The position numbers and the translations under genes were made by a program. From Nostoc sp. PCC 7107 (GTDB lineage: Bacteria; Cyanobacteriota; Cyanobacteriia; Cyanobacteriales; Nostocaceae), in the NCBI RefSeq assembly GCF_000316625.1, contig NC_019676.1:2870501-2934500 (forward strand): a stretch of DNA of 64,000 bases. The letters are read 5' to 3'. Under the pieces are notes generated by a model. It had not been told where the DNA came from. It saw only the letters and a list, made by a program, of their open reading frames with translations, and did no database searches. Below are positions 18,247 through 27,050 of this stretch, one piece after another (within the stretch, counting starts at the first letter, position 1; the number at the start of each line of letters is the position of its first letter).

Positions 18247-18510
18247 GTGAGTGCAAAACGTTTGCCAGAAACTACTGCCCATGTCAGAATTACGCGCCAA
18301 TCCTGGCAACACGGCTTTCTTGAGGGCGAAGTTAGCGCGGGGGATTTTGAGTGGCATTTCCAGTGGCATTTCCGCCGTGGAGAACTGTCTGTGAAGCCAT
18401 CCCAAGGCCGCGCTTTAATCAAAGAACCCCTTGGGCGCTTTTTAGAAAAACAAGATTATCAGTTGGAGCCAGGAAGCGATTATGCTTTTACTATCCGAGC
18501 AGAACTATGA
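18247..18510 (+). CDS. DUF3146 family protein
   Basis: An 87-residue cyanobacterial protein of unknown function. The sequence VRITRQSWQHGFLEGEVSAG, the WHFQWHFRRGEL stretch and the tail GSDYAFTIRAEL fit the family, which I recall as restricted to cyanobacteria. The start is GTG 18247 (MSAKRLPET); no ATG gives this N-terminus. It converges on the YqgF-like gene, with only 37 nt between their ends. Confidence 0.75.
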   Translation: MSAKRLPETTAHVRITRQSWQHGFLEGEVSAGDFEWHFQWHFRRGELSVKPSQGRALIKEPLGRFLEKQDYQLEPGSDYAFTIRAEL

Positions 18511-18547
18511 GGATACAAGGCAAGGGAGAGATCAGAACCATTGACTA

Positions 18548-19003
18548 TTAACTCTTGACTGCTGATTCTGTCAGACGATTTAAATATCTTTCAATTAATA
18601 AGATAGCCACAATGTCATCTATTGGTCTCGGTGGTTGGCGCATCCCCTTTGGTAATAGTTTTGTGAGTCCTTGGGGCGGATACATTTGCCAATAGCGATC
18701 TCGTGCTTCTAAAGTAGAATATCGCTCATCTACTAACATGATATTTAATGGTTGTGCTAATTTTTGCTGTAATTGCTGTTTCCACTGCTTGGCTGTGGTT
18801 TGATTGCCCATAACTAGTAAGGAAACAGGATATGTTTTTTGGAGGGTTTCTATATTGGCGATCGCTTCTTGTGCCAGTACAACCTGATGATAATGCAGTT
18901 GCCGATCTAATCCCATTACGGCTAAACCACACTTATCTTTACCAGGATCAAAGCCAAGAATTACTGGTTGATTTGGCGAGAATTCATTTAAACTCATATT
19001 CAA
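18548..19003 (-). CDS. YqgF/RuvC-like putative pre-16S rRNA nuclease
   Basis: A 151-residue RNase H-fold protein. It has the first acidic motif ILGFDPGKDKCGLAVM, the middle LLVMGNQTT strand, LVDERYST with the conserved Glu, and a last Asp pair near PIDDIVAILLIERYL. This matches the YqgF/RuvX group, thought to mature 16S rRNA or resolve nucleic-acid junctions. The cyanobacterial form is somewhat divergent from E. coli YqgF. Two ATGs (19003 and 18997) are possible starts. It stands 158 nt downstream of the DUF3084 gene on the same strand. Confidence 0.85.
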   Translation of the reverse strand: MNMSLNEFSPNQPVILGFDPGKDKCGLAVMGLDRQLHYHQVVLAQEAIANIETLQKTYPVSLLVMGNQTTAKQWKQQLQQKLAQPLNIMLVDERYSTLEARDRYWQMYPPQGLTKLLPKGMRQPPRPIDDIVAILLIERYLNRLTESAVKS

Positions 19004-19161
19004 TCAGCTAAAATTTTAAACTGGCGTATAGCAAAAATATATAAAAAAGGCAACAGGCAAAAGAAATAACATTCATACCACAAGCTTTTTAGCAATTACC
19101 GATGGTTACTGAGCTTTTAGTCACCATAGCCTTAACCTGTAATTCCTATTGTTTCAGCATT

Positions 19162-20652
19162 TCACGTACTGAAAATAACTTTGCCGTTTTGGATAGCTAA
19201 TAATTTAACTCGCAGAGGCCCTGCTGTATAAGTATCTTCTGAGGCGATCGCTTTAATCTCTAAAGGCTGATCGTATTGTCTTAATTGGTTGATAAATCGT
19301 AAAAAAGTTCCATCTACTTGCACACTTTCTACAATACCAGCATTCCTAGCCCGAAATTGAGAAGCAGAAATGAGTAAATCTAGCCTTTGCCGTAACTCAT
19401 AAGATGTCATGTTTCGGGGATCAGCATTTGTACTAGCCAAGACCTCTCCTCCTGCAAAAACTAATATATTGCGTGCAGCATCTCCAAAGAATTCTATCTG
19501 TTTTTCGCCTCTGACATAATTGCCTGCGGAGAAAATTCGCACAACATATTCTCTACCATCGCTAATTTGTCTAATCAACTGCTCAACTCTTTCTGGAGTC
19601 ACACGCAAAATTTGGGTATTTTCTGGTTTTGCACTCGGTTCAGTTAATTGAAAAATTGCATTCTGGTTAGCATCACCTAAAAGTTGCAGTACCGCCTGAC
19701 GCGCAGCAGTAGCTTGGTTAACTTGAATCACAGCACCAGCCAAAACCTGACCACGAACCAACGCCAACTTGCCTAAACGCAGGTCTTGATAAGACTGATA
19801 GTATTTTTCTAGTCTGGCTACTTCCTGTTCTAAATAATCCTGTTGTCTTTCTAATTCTTTGAGGCGAGATTCCCGTGTCGCAATAACTTGTTCTCGTGCA
19901 GTAATTTCTAAATTGCGATTTTGAATGAGTTTATCTAGTTGGGCAATTTTGAGATCGCGCTGTTCAATAATTTCTTGGCGGTTGGCGAGTTCGCGATCGC
20001 GTTTTATGATGGCTGCTTTCGCTTCATCAATCGCTTTTTTCGCCTCTGCGTACAATCTTTGTTGTTCCGCCTTTAATTCTCCTACAGCCACTTGTAGGGC
20101 TTTTCTCTGATTGTAAACGTTTTGTAATTCTGATCTGGCTTGTTGATATTGAGTTGCTACTTGATTCAAACGCCCTTGAGTGCGTTGCAGTTGCAACTGT
20201 GTTTGGGCTTGGCGACTAATAGTTTGGTTTAGTTGCGCTTGCGTTTCTCGTTGTTTAGCATTTGCGGCTTGCAACGATTTATTAATTATCTGCAAATCTT
20301 GTTGTGCTTTGGTTTGTTCAACTCTCGCTTGGCTTAACTCTTTCTCTATTTGGCCTTTTTGCGTTTCTGCGATTTTAAGTTGTTCTCGTTTGTTTCTTAG
20401 GTCTTTTTGAATATCTTCTAATTCAAAGACTCCTTTACGCAATCTTTCATCAGCTGCAAACAAAATTCCTAGAGTTGAAGCCGAAATTAAGCCCCCAGTG
20501 AAAATAGTCACAACTACCGCCGTATTTTTTGGCCGAAGCTTAAAGAGTGAGAGGCGTGCTTTACCAACCCGTGTGCCAATGCGATCGCCCACAGTTGCAA
20601 TTACGCCTCCCAAAATTAAAATTGCCGCTATGAGGATGTACCCGGTGGTCAT
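19162..20652 (-). CDS. DUF3084 domain protein, membrane-anchored coiled coil
   Basis: A 496-residue protein with two N-terminal membrane segments (about 3-23 and 45-68), a long coiled coil rich in Q, E, K and R (about 75-290), and a C-terminal globular domain. It matches the DUF3084 family, widespread in cyanobacteria and of unknown function. The joining segment RIGTRVGKARLSLFKLRPKNTA between the helices is typical. ATG 20652 (MTTGYILIA) is preferred over the TTG two codons earlier. The architecture suggests a cell-envelope scaffold, but this is inference. Confidence 0.88.
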   Translation of the reverse strand: MTTGYILIAAILILGGVIATVGDRIGTRVGKARLSLFKLRPKNTAVVVTIFTGGLISASTLGILFAADERLRKGVFELEDIQKDLRNKREQLKIAETQKGQIEKELSQARVEQTKAQQDLQIINKSLQAANAKQRETQAQLNQTISRQAQTQLQLQRTQGRLNQVATQYQQARSELQNVYNQRKALQVAVGELKAEQQRLYAEAKKAIDEAKAAIIKRDRELANRQEIIEQRDLKIAQLDKLIQNRNLEITAREQVIATRESRLKELERQQDYLEQEVARLEKYYQSYQDLRLGKLALVRGQVLAGAVIQVNQATAARQAVLQLLGDANQNAIFQLTEPSAKPENTQILRVTPERVEQLIRQISDGREYVVRIFSAGNYVRGEKQIEFFGDAARNILVFAGGEVLASTNADPRNMTSYELRQRLDLLISASQFRARNAGIVESVQVDGTFLRFINQLRQYDQPLEIKAIASEDTYTAGPLRVKLLAIQNGKVIFST

Positions 20653-20825
20653 CTTCAACTACCGAAATGGTTCCAGATACAGCCTACTACTTTCGACCAT
20701 TGTCTGTGGAGGATGGATGATTGGCAATAGCGAAGATTCATCAATTTATGATTTAACTCCAGCTATGGGTATTATCTGCAAAAACACAATAATTGCCAAC
20801 TCCACTACCTCCAATTGCTTTGAAC

Positions 20826-20911
20826 AACAAAGAACGCAGGAGTCAGGAAGCCCAAATTCAGAATGAATCACGTTTTTCTTCTGACTCCTGACTTCTGACT
20901 GCTGAATTCTT
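20826..20911. repeat. Short tandem repeat cluster (STRR type) with inverted arms
   Basis: CAGGAGTCAGGA (about 20837) and TCTGACTCCTGACTTCTGACTGCTGAATTC (split at 20880-20909) are degenerate heptamer repeats arranged as an inverted pair. Such repeats are typical of Nostocales. They lie just after the ntcA stop and may contribute to termination. Related heptamers occur near 440, 37130, 38370, 61680 and 63190. Confidence 0.6.
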
Positions 20912-20913
20912 GT

Positions 20914-21585
20914 TTAAGTGAACTGTCTACTTAAGCTAACAGGTTTATGCACAGTAATCTTCTTTTTATGAATAGAAATCATTTTCTTCTCACGTAAATC
21001 ACCAAGTAACCTAGTGACTGTGACGCGAGTTGAACCAATTGCCTCTGCGATCGCTTGATGAGATAGCTTCAGATCAATTGTGATTCCATCTGCACAAGGA
21101 ACACCAAAATCACGACAAAGAATTAATAAAAAACTCACCAATCTTGAACCCATATCTCGGTGAGCTAGAGTTTCAATCATCATCTCTGTCTGTAAAATCC
21201 GCGAAGATAGACCCCGCAGCATTAACATTGATAATTCTGGATTTTCCTTAAGTGCTTGCTCTACTTGTTCGATTGGTGCTGACAGCAATTCTACAGGTGT
21301 AAATGCAACAGCATGGTAAAATCGATCCGACTTATTTCCCGTCAGCAAAGACAGCACACCAAAAACACTATTTTCCCGTAACAGCGCTACTGTTATTTCT
21401 TCTCCTGCTTCGTATACCCTGGAAAGTTTTACAGCACCCTTAAGAAGAAAATAAACTCGTTCAGCAGGATCGCCTGGAAAAAAGATCGTTTTGTTGCGTT
21501 CAAACGTTTCCACAACAGGCGGAAACGCGCCAGTTGCCATCTGACGAAAAACATTTGCTAGGGCTTTATCTTGTGTCACGATCAT
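20914..21585 (-). CDS. ntcA: Global nitrogen regulator NtcA
   Basis: A CRP-family transcription factor that responds to 2-oxoglutarate and switches on genes for nitrogen assimilation and heterocyst differentiation. The 223-residue product from [16 protein letters not shown] has the cyclic-nucleotide-like effector domain ([22 protein letters not shown]), a dimerisation helix, and the helix-turn-helix [21 protein letters not shown], nearly identical to known NtcA. Upstream frame extension adds only six residues (MGRGRE) and is unlikely. A perfect NtcA box lies 91-104 nt upstream of the ATG, in line with the known autoregulation of ntcA. Confidence 0.98.
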   Translation of the reverse strand: MIVTQDKALANVFRQMATGAFPPVVETFERNKTIFFPGDPAERVYFLLKGAVKLSRVYEAGEEITVALLRENSVFGVLSLLTGNKSDRFYHAVAFTPVELLSAPIEQVEQALKENPELSMLMLRGLSSRILQTEMMIETLAHRDMGSRLVSFLLILCRDFGVPCADGITIDLKLSHQAIAEAIGSTRVTVTRLLGDLREKKMISIHKKKITVHKPVSLSRQFT

Positions 21586-21675
21586 CTCCCTTCCCCTACC
21601 CAATGCCGGAAAAACAAATAAACTGATTACCTAAGAATACACCTGAAAAATCAATAAATCACCGTCAACCTTTCT

Positions 21676-21689
21676 GTACTTTCCTATAC
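21676..21689 (-). promoter_or_regulatory. NtcA binding site GTA-N8-TAC upstream of ntcA
   Basis: GTA (21676-21678), eight bases, TAC (21687-21689): a perfect match to the palindromic NtcA consensus. An A/T-rich stretch with TATTGA lies about 20 nt downstream on the minus strand as a possible -10. Autoactivation of ntcA through such a site is established in Anabaena. Confidence 0.8.
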
Positions 21690-22425
21690 TCAAATACCAA
21701 ACATCAGAGTTATTTGTTCATAATGATACATAATTTTTCACCTTTTTAGCTAGTAGTTGTTATAAGTACTTACAAACTCCTATTCATCAGGTTTTTTACA
21801 AAAAAATTCATTATATCTTGAGAATATCTTCAGGAATAGCAGACAATTTTTTATGCAGGAAATGCAGTTGTTGATTTAAAGAAGAATTCACAACTCACAA
21901 TTCAGCGTCAAAATCAATCCTTTGGGAAAAATATCTGTTACCTAGAAGCACCAGCAAATTTCCAATTTGGTCTAGTGTTTCACAGTTTATTCATCCGCCA
22001 ATACCCCAAGATCCAATGGGAGAATTCTGGCAACTGACCCATGTATTCTTTCCCGTTAAACATGATTTTTCTAAATCCTGTGGTCAACCCAGCAAAACAG
22101 GCCTCAGTTTCTAGTATCCTCCTAAGAGGATGTCTGAAAAGTCCCAGGTGATACATTCAGCAGTTGAAGTATCCTCAATTCCCCTAAAAAATTTAGACTC
22201 AAGGGTGTTATTTCCTTTTGGAAAAGAAAAGCTATTACAGCTACGCCCAAGTCAAAAACAGTCATCGCGTTGCCAAACGAACTTTCGTGAAAGCAAATAT
22301 TGTTCAAAACACTTTTATTTTTTGAATATTAGGGTTGTGAACGCCACACTGTGTTATGGGGATAAAGAAAAATATTTGATACTGCTCGGACATCTTTATC
22401 ATGATTGATCCTGTTAATAATTTGT
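21690..22425. other. Long spacer between ntcA and fabI
   Basis: More than 700 nt without a supported gene. Two short overlapping open stretches near 21900-22110 read fragments such as FQFGLVFHSLFIRQYPK and, in another frame, HPPIPQDPMGEFWQLTHVFF before a stop. This could be an old gene relic, but I recognise no family. A 92-codon frame at 22130-22408 has no family look. The rest is likely promoter DNA for ntcA and fabI. Confidence 0.4.
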
Positions 22426-23202
22426 ATGCTGAATCTGACTGGAAAAAACGCCCTTGTTACAGGTATTGCCAATAATCGCTCCATCGCTTGGGGTATTGCT
22501 CAACAGTTGCACGCAGCCGGGGCTAATATAGGTATTACTTACCTGCCCGATGAACGTGGCAAAATGGAGAAAAAAGTTGCGGAATTGGTAGAACCTCTCA
22601 ATCCCAGCTTATTTGTTCCCTGTAATGTCCAAAATGACGAACAGATTCACTCTACCTTTGAGGCAGTGCGGGAAAAATGGGGCAAGTTAGATATTCTTAT
22701 TCACTGTCTGGCTTTTGCCAATAAAGATGATTTGACTGGAGGTTTTAGCCAAACTTCCCGTTCTGGTTTCAATACAGCTTTAGAAATTAGTACCTATTCC
22801 CTAGTGCAGTTAGCTGGTGCAGCTAAACCGTTAATGACAGAAGGTGGTAGCATCGTTACTTTGACATATCTGGGTGGTGTTAGGGCTATTCCTAACTACA
22901 ATGTTATGGGAGTAGCTAAGGCTGGTTTAGAAGCGAGTGTGCGTTATCTAGCAGCAGAACTCGGCCCAGAAAATATTCGCGTTAATGCCATCTCAGCCGG
23001 CCCAATTCGGACTTTGGCATCTTCCGCAGTTGGCGGAATTTTAGATATGATTCATCATGTGGAACAAGTAGCGCCTCTGCGACGTACAGTCACTCAACAA
23101 GAAGTAGGTAATACGGCGGCTTTCTTGTGCAGTGATTTATCCAGCGGTATTACTGGGCAAGTTCTGTACGTGGATGCAGGATATGAAATTATGGGAATGT
23201 AA
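22426..23202 (+). CDS. fabI: Enoyl-ACP reductase (NADH), FabI
   Basis: It reduces the enoyl-ACP intermediate, the last step of each fatty-acid elongation cycle. The 258-residue short-chain dehydrogenase starts MLNLTGKNALVTGIANNRSI, with the nucleotide-binding GIANNRSIAWGIA pattern of FabI. It has the catalytic Tyr...Lys pair in YNVMGVAKAGLEAS, preceded by the LTYLGG strand, and the C-terminal SSGITGQVLYVDAGYEIMG. The ATG at 22426 is chosen; an upstream TTG would add seven hydrophobic residues not seen in the family. It stands alone, with hisB in the same direction after a repeat. Confidence 0.97.
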   Translation: MLNLTGKNALVTGIANNRSIAWGIAQQLHAAGANIGITYLPDERGKMEKKVAELVEPLNPSLFVPCNVQNDEQIHSTFEAVREKWGKLDILIHCLAFANKDDLTGGFSQTSRSGFNTALEISTYSLVQLAGAAKPLMTEGGSIVTLTYLGGVRAIPNYNVMGVAKAGLEASVRYLAAELGPENIRVNAISAGPIRTLASSAVGGILDMIHHVEQVAPLRRTVTQQEVGNTAAFLCSDLSSGITGQVLYVDAGYEIMGM

Positions 23203-23220
23203 TAGTATTACTCAAGTCAA

Positions 23221-23361
23221 AAGTTAAAAGTAAAAAGGTGAACCACTGCGTTGGACGGGTTTCCCGGCTTGTTCGCGCAGCGTCTCCGATTAGGAGAAGC
23301 AAGTGGTGAACCCGAAGGGTAAAAGAATTGTTTTTTACTTTTGCTTTTTTACTTTTAACTT
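23221..23361. repeat. MITE-like palindromic repeat, copy 2
   Basis: Terminal arms AAGTTAAAAGTAAAAA and the matching TTTTTACTTTTAACTT are inverted. The core GGACGGGTTTCCCGGC (23253-23268) matches copy 1 at 1731-1746. This copy holds an extra inner segment (about 23269-23300, with CGTCTCCGATTAGGAGAAG) absent from copy 1. It occupies almost the whole fabI-hisB spacer. Confidence 0.75.
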
Positions 23362-23379
23362 CCTACTTCCTCACTAACT

Positions 23380-24027
23380 ATGCAAATTAGCGATACTTCT
23401 AGCAAAGATTCTATTCTCCACCAAGTTGCACTGACTACGGCTCGTATTGCTTCTGTTCACCGCGTGACTGGTGAAACTGATGTGCAAGTAACTATTAATT
23501 TAGATGGCACAGGAAAATGCAATGCTGCAACTGGCGTTCCATTTTTAGACCACATGTTGCATCAAATTTCCTCTCACGGTTTGATTGATTTAGATATCAC
23601 AGCCAAGGGCGACTGGGAAATTGATGACCATCACACTAACGAAGATGTGGGTATTACTTTAGGAAAAGCTTTGCATCAAGCATTGGGTGATAAAAAAGGT
23701 ATTGTCCGCTTTGGTAATTTTCTCGCACCATTAGATGAAGCTTTGATTCAGGTGGCGTTAGATTTTTCTGGACGGCCTCATCTGAGTTATGGCTTGCAAA
23801 TTCCGACACAACGCGTGGGAACCTATGACACTCAGCTAGTGCGAGAATTTTTTGTGGCATTGGTGAATCATAGCCAAATGACACTGCATATTCGTCAGTT
23901 AGATGGTATTAATTCCCATCATATTATTGAAGCAACATTTAAGGCATTTGCTAGAGCTATGCGAATGGCGACCGAATTTGACCCCCGTCGTGCTGGGACA
24001 ATTCCTAGTTCTAAAGGTGTTCTATAA
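23380..24027 (+). CDS. hisB: Imidazoleglycerol-phosphate dehydratase
   Basis: It dehydrates imidazoleglycerol phosphate in histidine synthesis. The 215 residues contain the metal-binding repeats [13 protein letters not shown] and [14 protein letters not shown], then the second pair [16 protein letters not shown], and end [15 protein letters not shown], all diagnostic. It is the monofunctional form (no fused phosphatase), as usual in cyanobacteria. A strong hairpin follows the stop. hisF lies far away at 53.6 kb, so the his genes are dispersed. Confidence 0.97.
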   Translation: MQISDTSSKDSILHQVALTTARIASVHRVTGETDVQVTINLDGTGKCNAATGVPFLDHMLHQISSHGLIDLDITAKGDWEIDDHHTNEDVGITLGKALHQALGDKKGIVRFGNFLAPLDEALIQVALDFSGRPHLSYGLQIPTQRVGTYDTQLVREFFVALVNHSQMTLHIRQLDGINSHHIIEATFKAFARAMRMATEFDPRRAGTIPSSKGVL

Positions 24028-24031
24028 ATTA

Positions 24032-24078
24032 GTCATTAGTTATTTGTAAATACAAATAACTAATGACATTGCTTTTTA
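24032..24078 (+). terminator. Terminator-like hairpin after hisB
   Basis: Perfect 17-bp A/T-rich stem GTCATTAGTTATTTGTA (24032-24048) and TACAAATAACTAATGAC (24051-24067) around two bases, followed by ATTGCTTTTTATC. It starts 4 nt after the hisB stop. Confidence 0.75.
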
Positions 24079-24104
24079 TCTATGCAATCAAGATTTTCTG
24101 AAGT

Positions 24105-24731
24105 CTAATTTTCTGCTGGAAGTTTTACTGTCGTGAAATATACTTCTGTTTGAGTGCCAAGAGTATCCTGACGATTACTGCCTGTATTCACAATTACAGT
24201 AGATGAATTAACTTTTGGTAATGGGTATAAATGAGAAAGATAAATTTTGTCATTGACACTTATGTTTCCCAGAGAAGTTGGTGTAATCTTTTTGATTGAC
24301 TCAACTTCTACATCGCCATTGCGATAACACAGTCTGCCAAAAGCTAAGGCTGTAGCTTGTTGAGGAACTTCAAGCAGATAAAAATAATCAGGACGTAACC
24401 ATTCTTGCCAACTATTATCACCACCTTTACCAATATATTGAATCGATGATGAATATATCTTTGACCAAGTTTGCGGTGAAAGTCCTCTAGGAAAAATAAT
24501 TACTTTGATTTCGCCTATATCATCCAGAGAAACTTTTCTGATAAATGTTCCACTATGCCAATAAATTCCCAGATTATCGTAATTATTAGCTTGGATTTCC
24601 GTTAGAGGTTTAGTACTGTGGCAGAACTTAGCTCGCTGATAATCTGGTGATTGAAAGTTATTCCAAATAATCAGGCATATTAATGTTAAACAAATAAGGA
24701 CAAATGTCTTCCAGAGTCGATGGATTTTCAT
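24105..24731 (-). CDS. Hypothetical protein with N-terminal membrane anchor
   Basis: About 208 residues, unrecognised. After a short basic start (MKIHRLWK) there is one strong hydrophobic helix (TFVLICLTLICLIIW) and then a soluble region without obvious motifs. It contains CHSTKPL, FGRLCYRNGDVEVESIKK and a C-terminal beta-rich stretch, consistent with a periplasmic, anchored protein. Three candidate starts lie within 12 nt (TTG 24743, ATG 24740, ATG 24731); the last gives the most natural signal anchor. No neighbour suggests a function. Confidence 0.6.
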   Translation of the reverse strand: MKIHRLWKTFVLICLTLICLIIWNNFQSPDYQRAKFCHSTKPLTEIQANNYDNLGIYWHSGTFIRKVSLDDIGEIKVIIFPRGLSPQTWSKIYSSSIQYIGKGGDNSWQEWLRPDYFYLLEVPQQATALAFGRLCYRNGDVEVESIKKITPTSLGNISVNDKIYLSHLYPLPKVNSSTVIVNTGSNRQDTLGTQTEVYFTTVKLPAEN

Positions 24732-24888
24732 TGATCTCATCAACAGAGTAATTGTTGTATCCTTTATAACTAAGATTTATTGCAAAGCAAATAGTTATAA
24801 CAAGAAGAGTTGTGTTTGCGATCGCCTCATCCGTCTTATCCACCTCATCACTCAGCACTCAAAATATTGTTTAACTATGGCAGCATAA

Positions 24889-25062
24889 CCACAAAATGGT
24901 TCAGTAAATCGTGCTGCTAGACCGCAAAAGGCTGCTGAGACTGTAACAATTTCGCCTGCTACTGGTTGGGTGTTCAACAAGCAAGGCGAAGTCACATTAG
25001 TGAAATGGTATGAGAGACTGGAAATCGTAGCTATACAGGCAAAACCCACCTGCGCGAGTTGA
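24889..25062 (+). pseudogene. C-terminal remnant of a filamentous haemagglutinin/S-layer-type exoprotein
   Basis: This 57-codon open stretch has no start codon and follows a stop. It reads a tail of the kind seen at the end of cyanobacterial two-partner secretion exoproteins, with ATGWVFNKQGEVTLV matching the usual GWxxNxxGEVxLV motif. A basic proline-containing stretch comes before it (NRAARPQK). It looks like the surviving 3' end of a much larger gene. No matching 5' part or transporter is in the window. Confidence 0.5.
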
Positions 25063-25107
25063 TAAGCTTACATAATGGGTTGTGTTGCTTACCAACTCGC
25101 GCAAATA
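25051..25107. repeat. Inverted repeat with GCGCGAGTTG arms
   Basis: TGCGCGAGTTGATAAGC (25051-25067) is inverted against GCTTACCAACTCGCGCA (about 25089-25105) with one mismatch. It lies at the end of the exoprotein remnant and may be its old terminator or a mobile-repeat end. The stretch to 25189 shows no gene. Confidence 0.55.
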
Positions 25108-25189
25108 AACTTATACCTTATAGCTGTCAGGTAGTGCTTGGTGGGTTAACGTGTACATTGGCGAGACTTACGTTAACATTCATCGACTA

Positions 25190-25798
25190 TTATAAGATGT
25201 AAGTCAGCGATGTGGGATTGACATTAATTCGGAGAACAAGCTGTGCGCCATTCACTTCAGGAGTGATAGCCTCAAACCAGCCGCCTTTATCTTGGATTTC
25301 CTCAAAGTTCCTCGCGTTTCTTATACCAAATCCTCTTAGGTCAATCCTGTCTATACCAACTTCATAGTCCACTATTGTTAGTGTGTAATCGATCGCATCT
25401 TTATTGATAGCGATGAACCTGTCTGCTTGTCTATCTGCCGTAATTCGAGTACTGAACGGATCGTTTTTCAAGTTAGAGATTAGCTGAGAATCATATTGAT
25501 TTGAGCCTCCGCCTACGAGGATGTCATCTCCCCATGCAATTAGAGTATCAGTGCCTGAACCACCTATGAGAACATCATTTCCTTTTTCAGGTTGGTTGGT
25601 TGCTGTAGTTTCTCCATCACCAGATAAGATATCAGAACCTAAACCACCAAAAAGTAAATCGTCATTCTTGCCGCCTAGAAGCGTGTCTGCACCTCCAAAC
25701 CCTTCAAGAATATCGTTTCCATTTCTTCCTCTAACTGTGTCTGAGCCAGATGTCCCTCTTAAGCGATTGTCACTATCGTTTCCAACTATTAGTGCCAT
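25190..25798 (-). CDS. RTX (haemolysin-type calcium-binding repeat) protein
   Basis: A 202-residue protein made of GGxGxDxLxG-type nonapeptide repeats in its first half (for example GRNGNDILEGFGGADTLLGG and GLGSDILSGDG), which bind Ca2+ in a parallel beta roll. A C-terminal domain of about 100 residues follows, with DYTLTIVDYEVGIDRIDLRGFG, a pattern common at the end of cyanobacterial RTX proteins. It has no N-terminal signal peptide, so type I secretion by a C-terminal signal is expected. It is short compared with toxins of this class and has no enzymatic domain. No type I exporter is nearby. Confidence 0.85.
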   Translation of the reverse strand: MALIVGNDSDNRLRGTSGSDTVRGRNGNDILEGFGGADTLLGGKNDDLLFGGLGSDILSGDGETTATNQPEKGNDVLIGGSGTDTLIAWGDDILVGGGSNQYDSQLISNLKNDPFSTRITADRQADRFIAINKDAIDYTLTIVDYEVGIDRIDLRGFGIRNARNFEEIQDKGGWFEAITPEVNGAQLVLRINVNPTSLTYIL

Positions 25799-26025
25799 AT
25801 GATTTTTTGTCAGATCGTGAAGTGATTGGATATAAGTTGGGGTAGTTTACAGCTTGAGACTCAACCTTGCCCTTAACTCTGGTAAAACTTTTGCACCGTA
25901 TTATGAATTAATTATGAAACTTTTATGAGAAATATCTCATGATAGCCAACACTAATCAGTTGGAACTTTTGCTATGTAAGTTATACTGGCAAGCTATAAC
26001 TTTGGTCAGTAGTAATTAAAACTAT

Positions 26026-27006
26026 ATGAAGTCTGTTGTAGATACTGCTGAAGCGCAACCGCAACCTACCGATGTTCCGCCAGTTGTTGCAACTGTTGAT
26101 TTGAGAAAAGTCTACCGCAGTGGCTTTTGGCTGAATCAAAAAGTTGTATCTCTCAAAGGCTGTTCTTTGACGGTTTATCAGGGGGAAACTTTTGGTTTAT
26201 TGGGGCCGAATGGTGCTGGTAAAACCACTTTATTAAAATTGTTGTTGGGAATTGTTCGTCCAAGTGGGGGACGGGGATTATTGTTGGGTAAACCATTAGG
26301 CGATCGCCAAGTCAAGCAAAATATCGGCTATCTGCCAGAAAACCCTTATCTATACGATTATCTCACTGGCTGGGAATTTTTAGAATTAGCTGCGGGACTT
26401 TTCCAAATTCCTCGGAATATCCAGCGCGATCGCATTCCTCAAATTTTACAATTAGTCGGTCTACCTTTAGCTGATGCACGCAAAAAACAAATGCGGCGTT
26501 ACTCTAAGGGGATGTTACAACGCGTTGGTATGGCGCAGGCGTTAATTAATGACCCAGAACTGATATTTTTGGATGAACCGATGTCTGGGCTTGATCCTCT
26601 AGGGCGCTACCAAATGCGCGAAATCATTTTAGGGTTAAAAGCCGCCGGGAAGACAATTTTTTTCAATAGTCATATTCTGAGTGAAGTTGAGCAAATTTGC
26701 GATCGCATTGCCATTCTCACCAAAGGTGAGTTAATTTGCGCTGGTTCTCTCAATGAATTATTGGGTACTACTAATGCTTATCAAGTCAAAGGGAAAGATG
26801 GCGATCAAGAAATTCTGCACAAATGGCTACCTAATCTTGTATTTAGCCATGATGGTTCTTGGCAAGGAACTTTACAAGCAGATTACTATGATTTTCTTGA
26901 TAGTCTGCGCTTAATGGAAGCTAAAATCATTTCTTTGGATTTAGCGCGTCATTCTCTGGAAGACTTTTTTATTCAAAAGATTAAACAACAAAATACCTCT
27001 GTTTAG
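26026..27006 (+). CDS. ABC transporter ATP-binding protein
   Basis: A 326-residue ATPase of the multidrug/ABC-2 type. Motifs in order: Walker A GPNGAGKTT, signature YSKGMLQRVGMAQAL, Walker B LIFLDEPMSGLD, and the H-loop NSHILSEVEQ. The C-terminal 100 residues form the accessory domain usual in ABC-2 ATPases. No permease gene follows: the next gene is 320 nt away and encodes an SLBB export protein. It must work with a membrane partner elsewhere or serve as an orphan. A 20-residue N-terminal extension rich in Pro/Gln precedes the domain. Confidence 0.93.
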   Translation: MKSVVDTAEAQPQPTDVPPVVATVDLRKVYRSGFWLNQKVVSLKGCSLTVYQGETFGLLGPNGAGKTTLLKLLLGIVRPSGGRGLLLGKPLGDRQVKQNIGYLPENPYLYDYLTGWEFLELAAGLFQIPRNIQRDRIPQILQLVGLPLADARKKQMRRYSKGMLQRVGMAQALINDPELIFLDEPMSGLDPLGRYQMREIILGLKAAGKTIFFNSHILSEVEQICDRIAILTKGELICAGSLNELLGTTNAYQVKGKDGDQEILHKWLPNLVFSHDGSWQGTLQADYYDFLDSLRLMEAKIISLDLARHSLEDFFIQKIKQQNTSV

Positions 27007-27050
27007 TGATTTTTGATATTCAATAAAGCATTTTAAATTTTCGATTTCAG

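Noticed and set aside
21900-22120. Two overlapping short open stretches that might be an old gene relic
   Set aside because: No family recognised, both lack starts, and neither is long; kept only as a note in the spacer entry.
22130-22408. 92-codon open frame upstream of fabI
   Set aside because: Composition is unlike a protein family, no ribosome site of quality, and it runs into the fabI upstream region; likely chance.
24852-25049. 65-codon minus-strand frame opposite the exoprotein remnant
   Set aside because: It is the antisense of the better-supported plus-strand tail with the GWVFNKQGEVTLV pattern.
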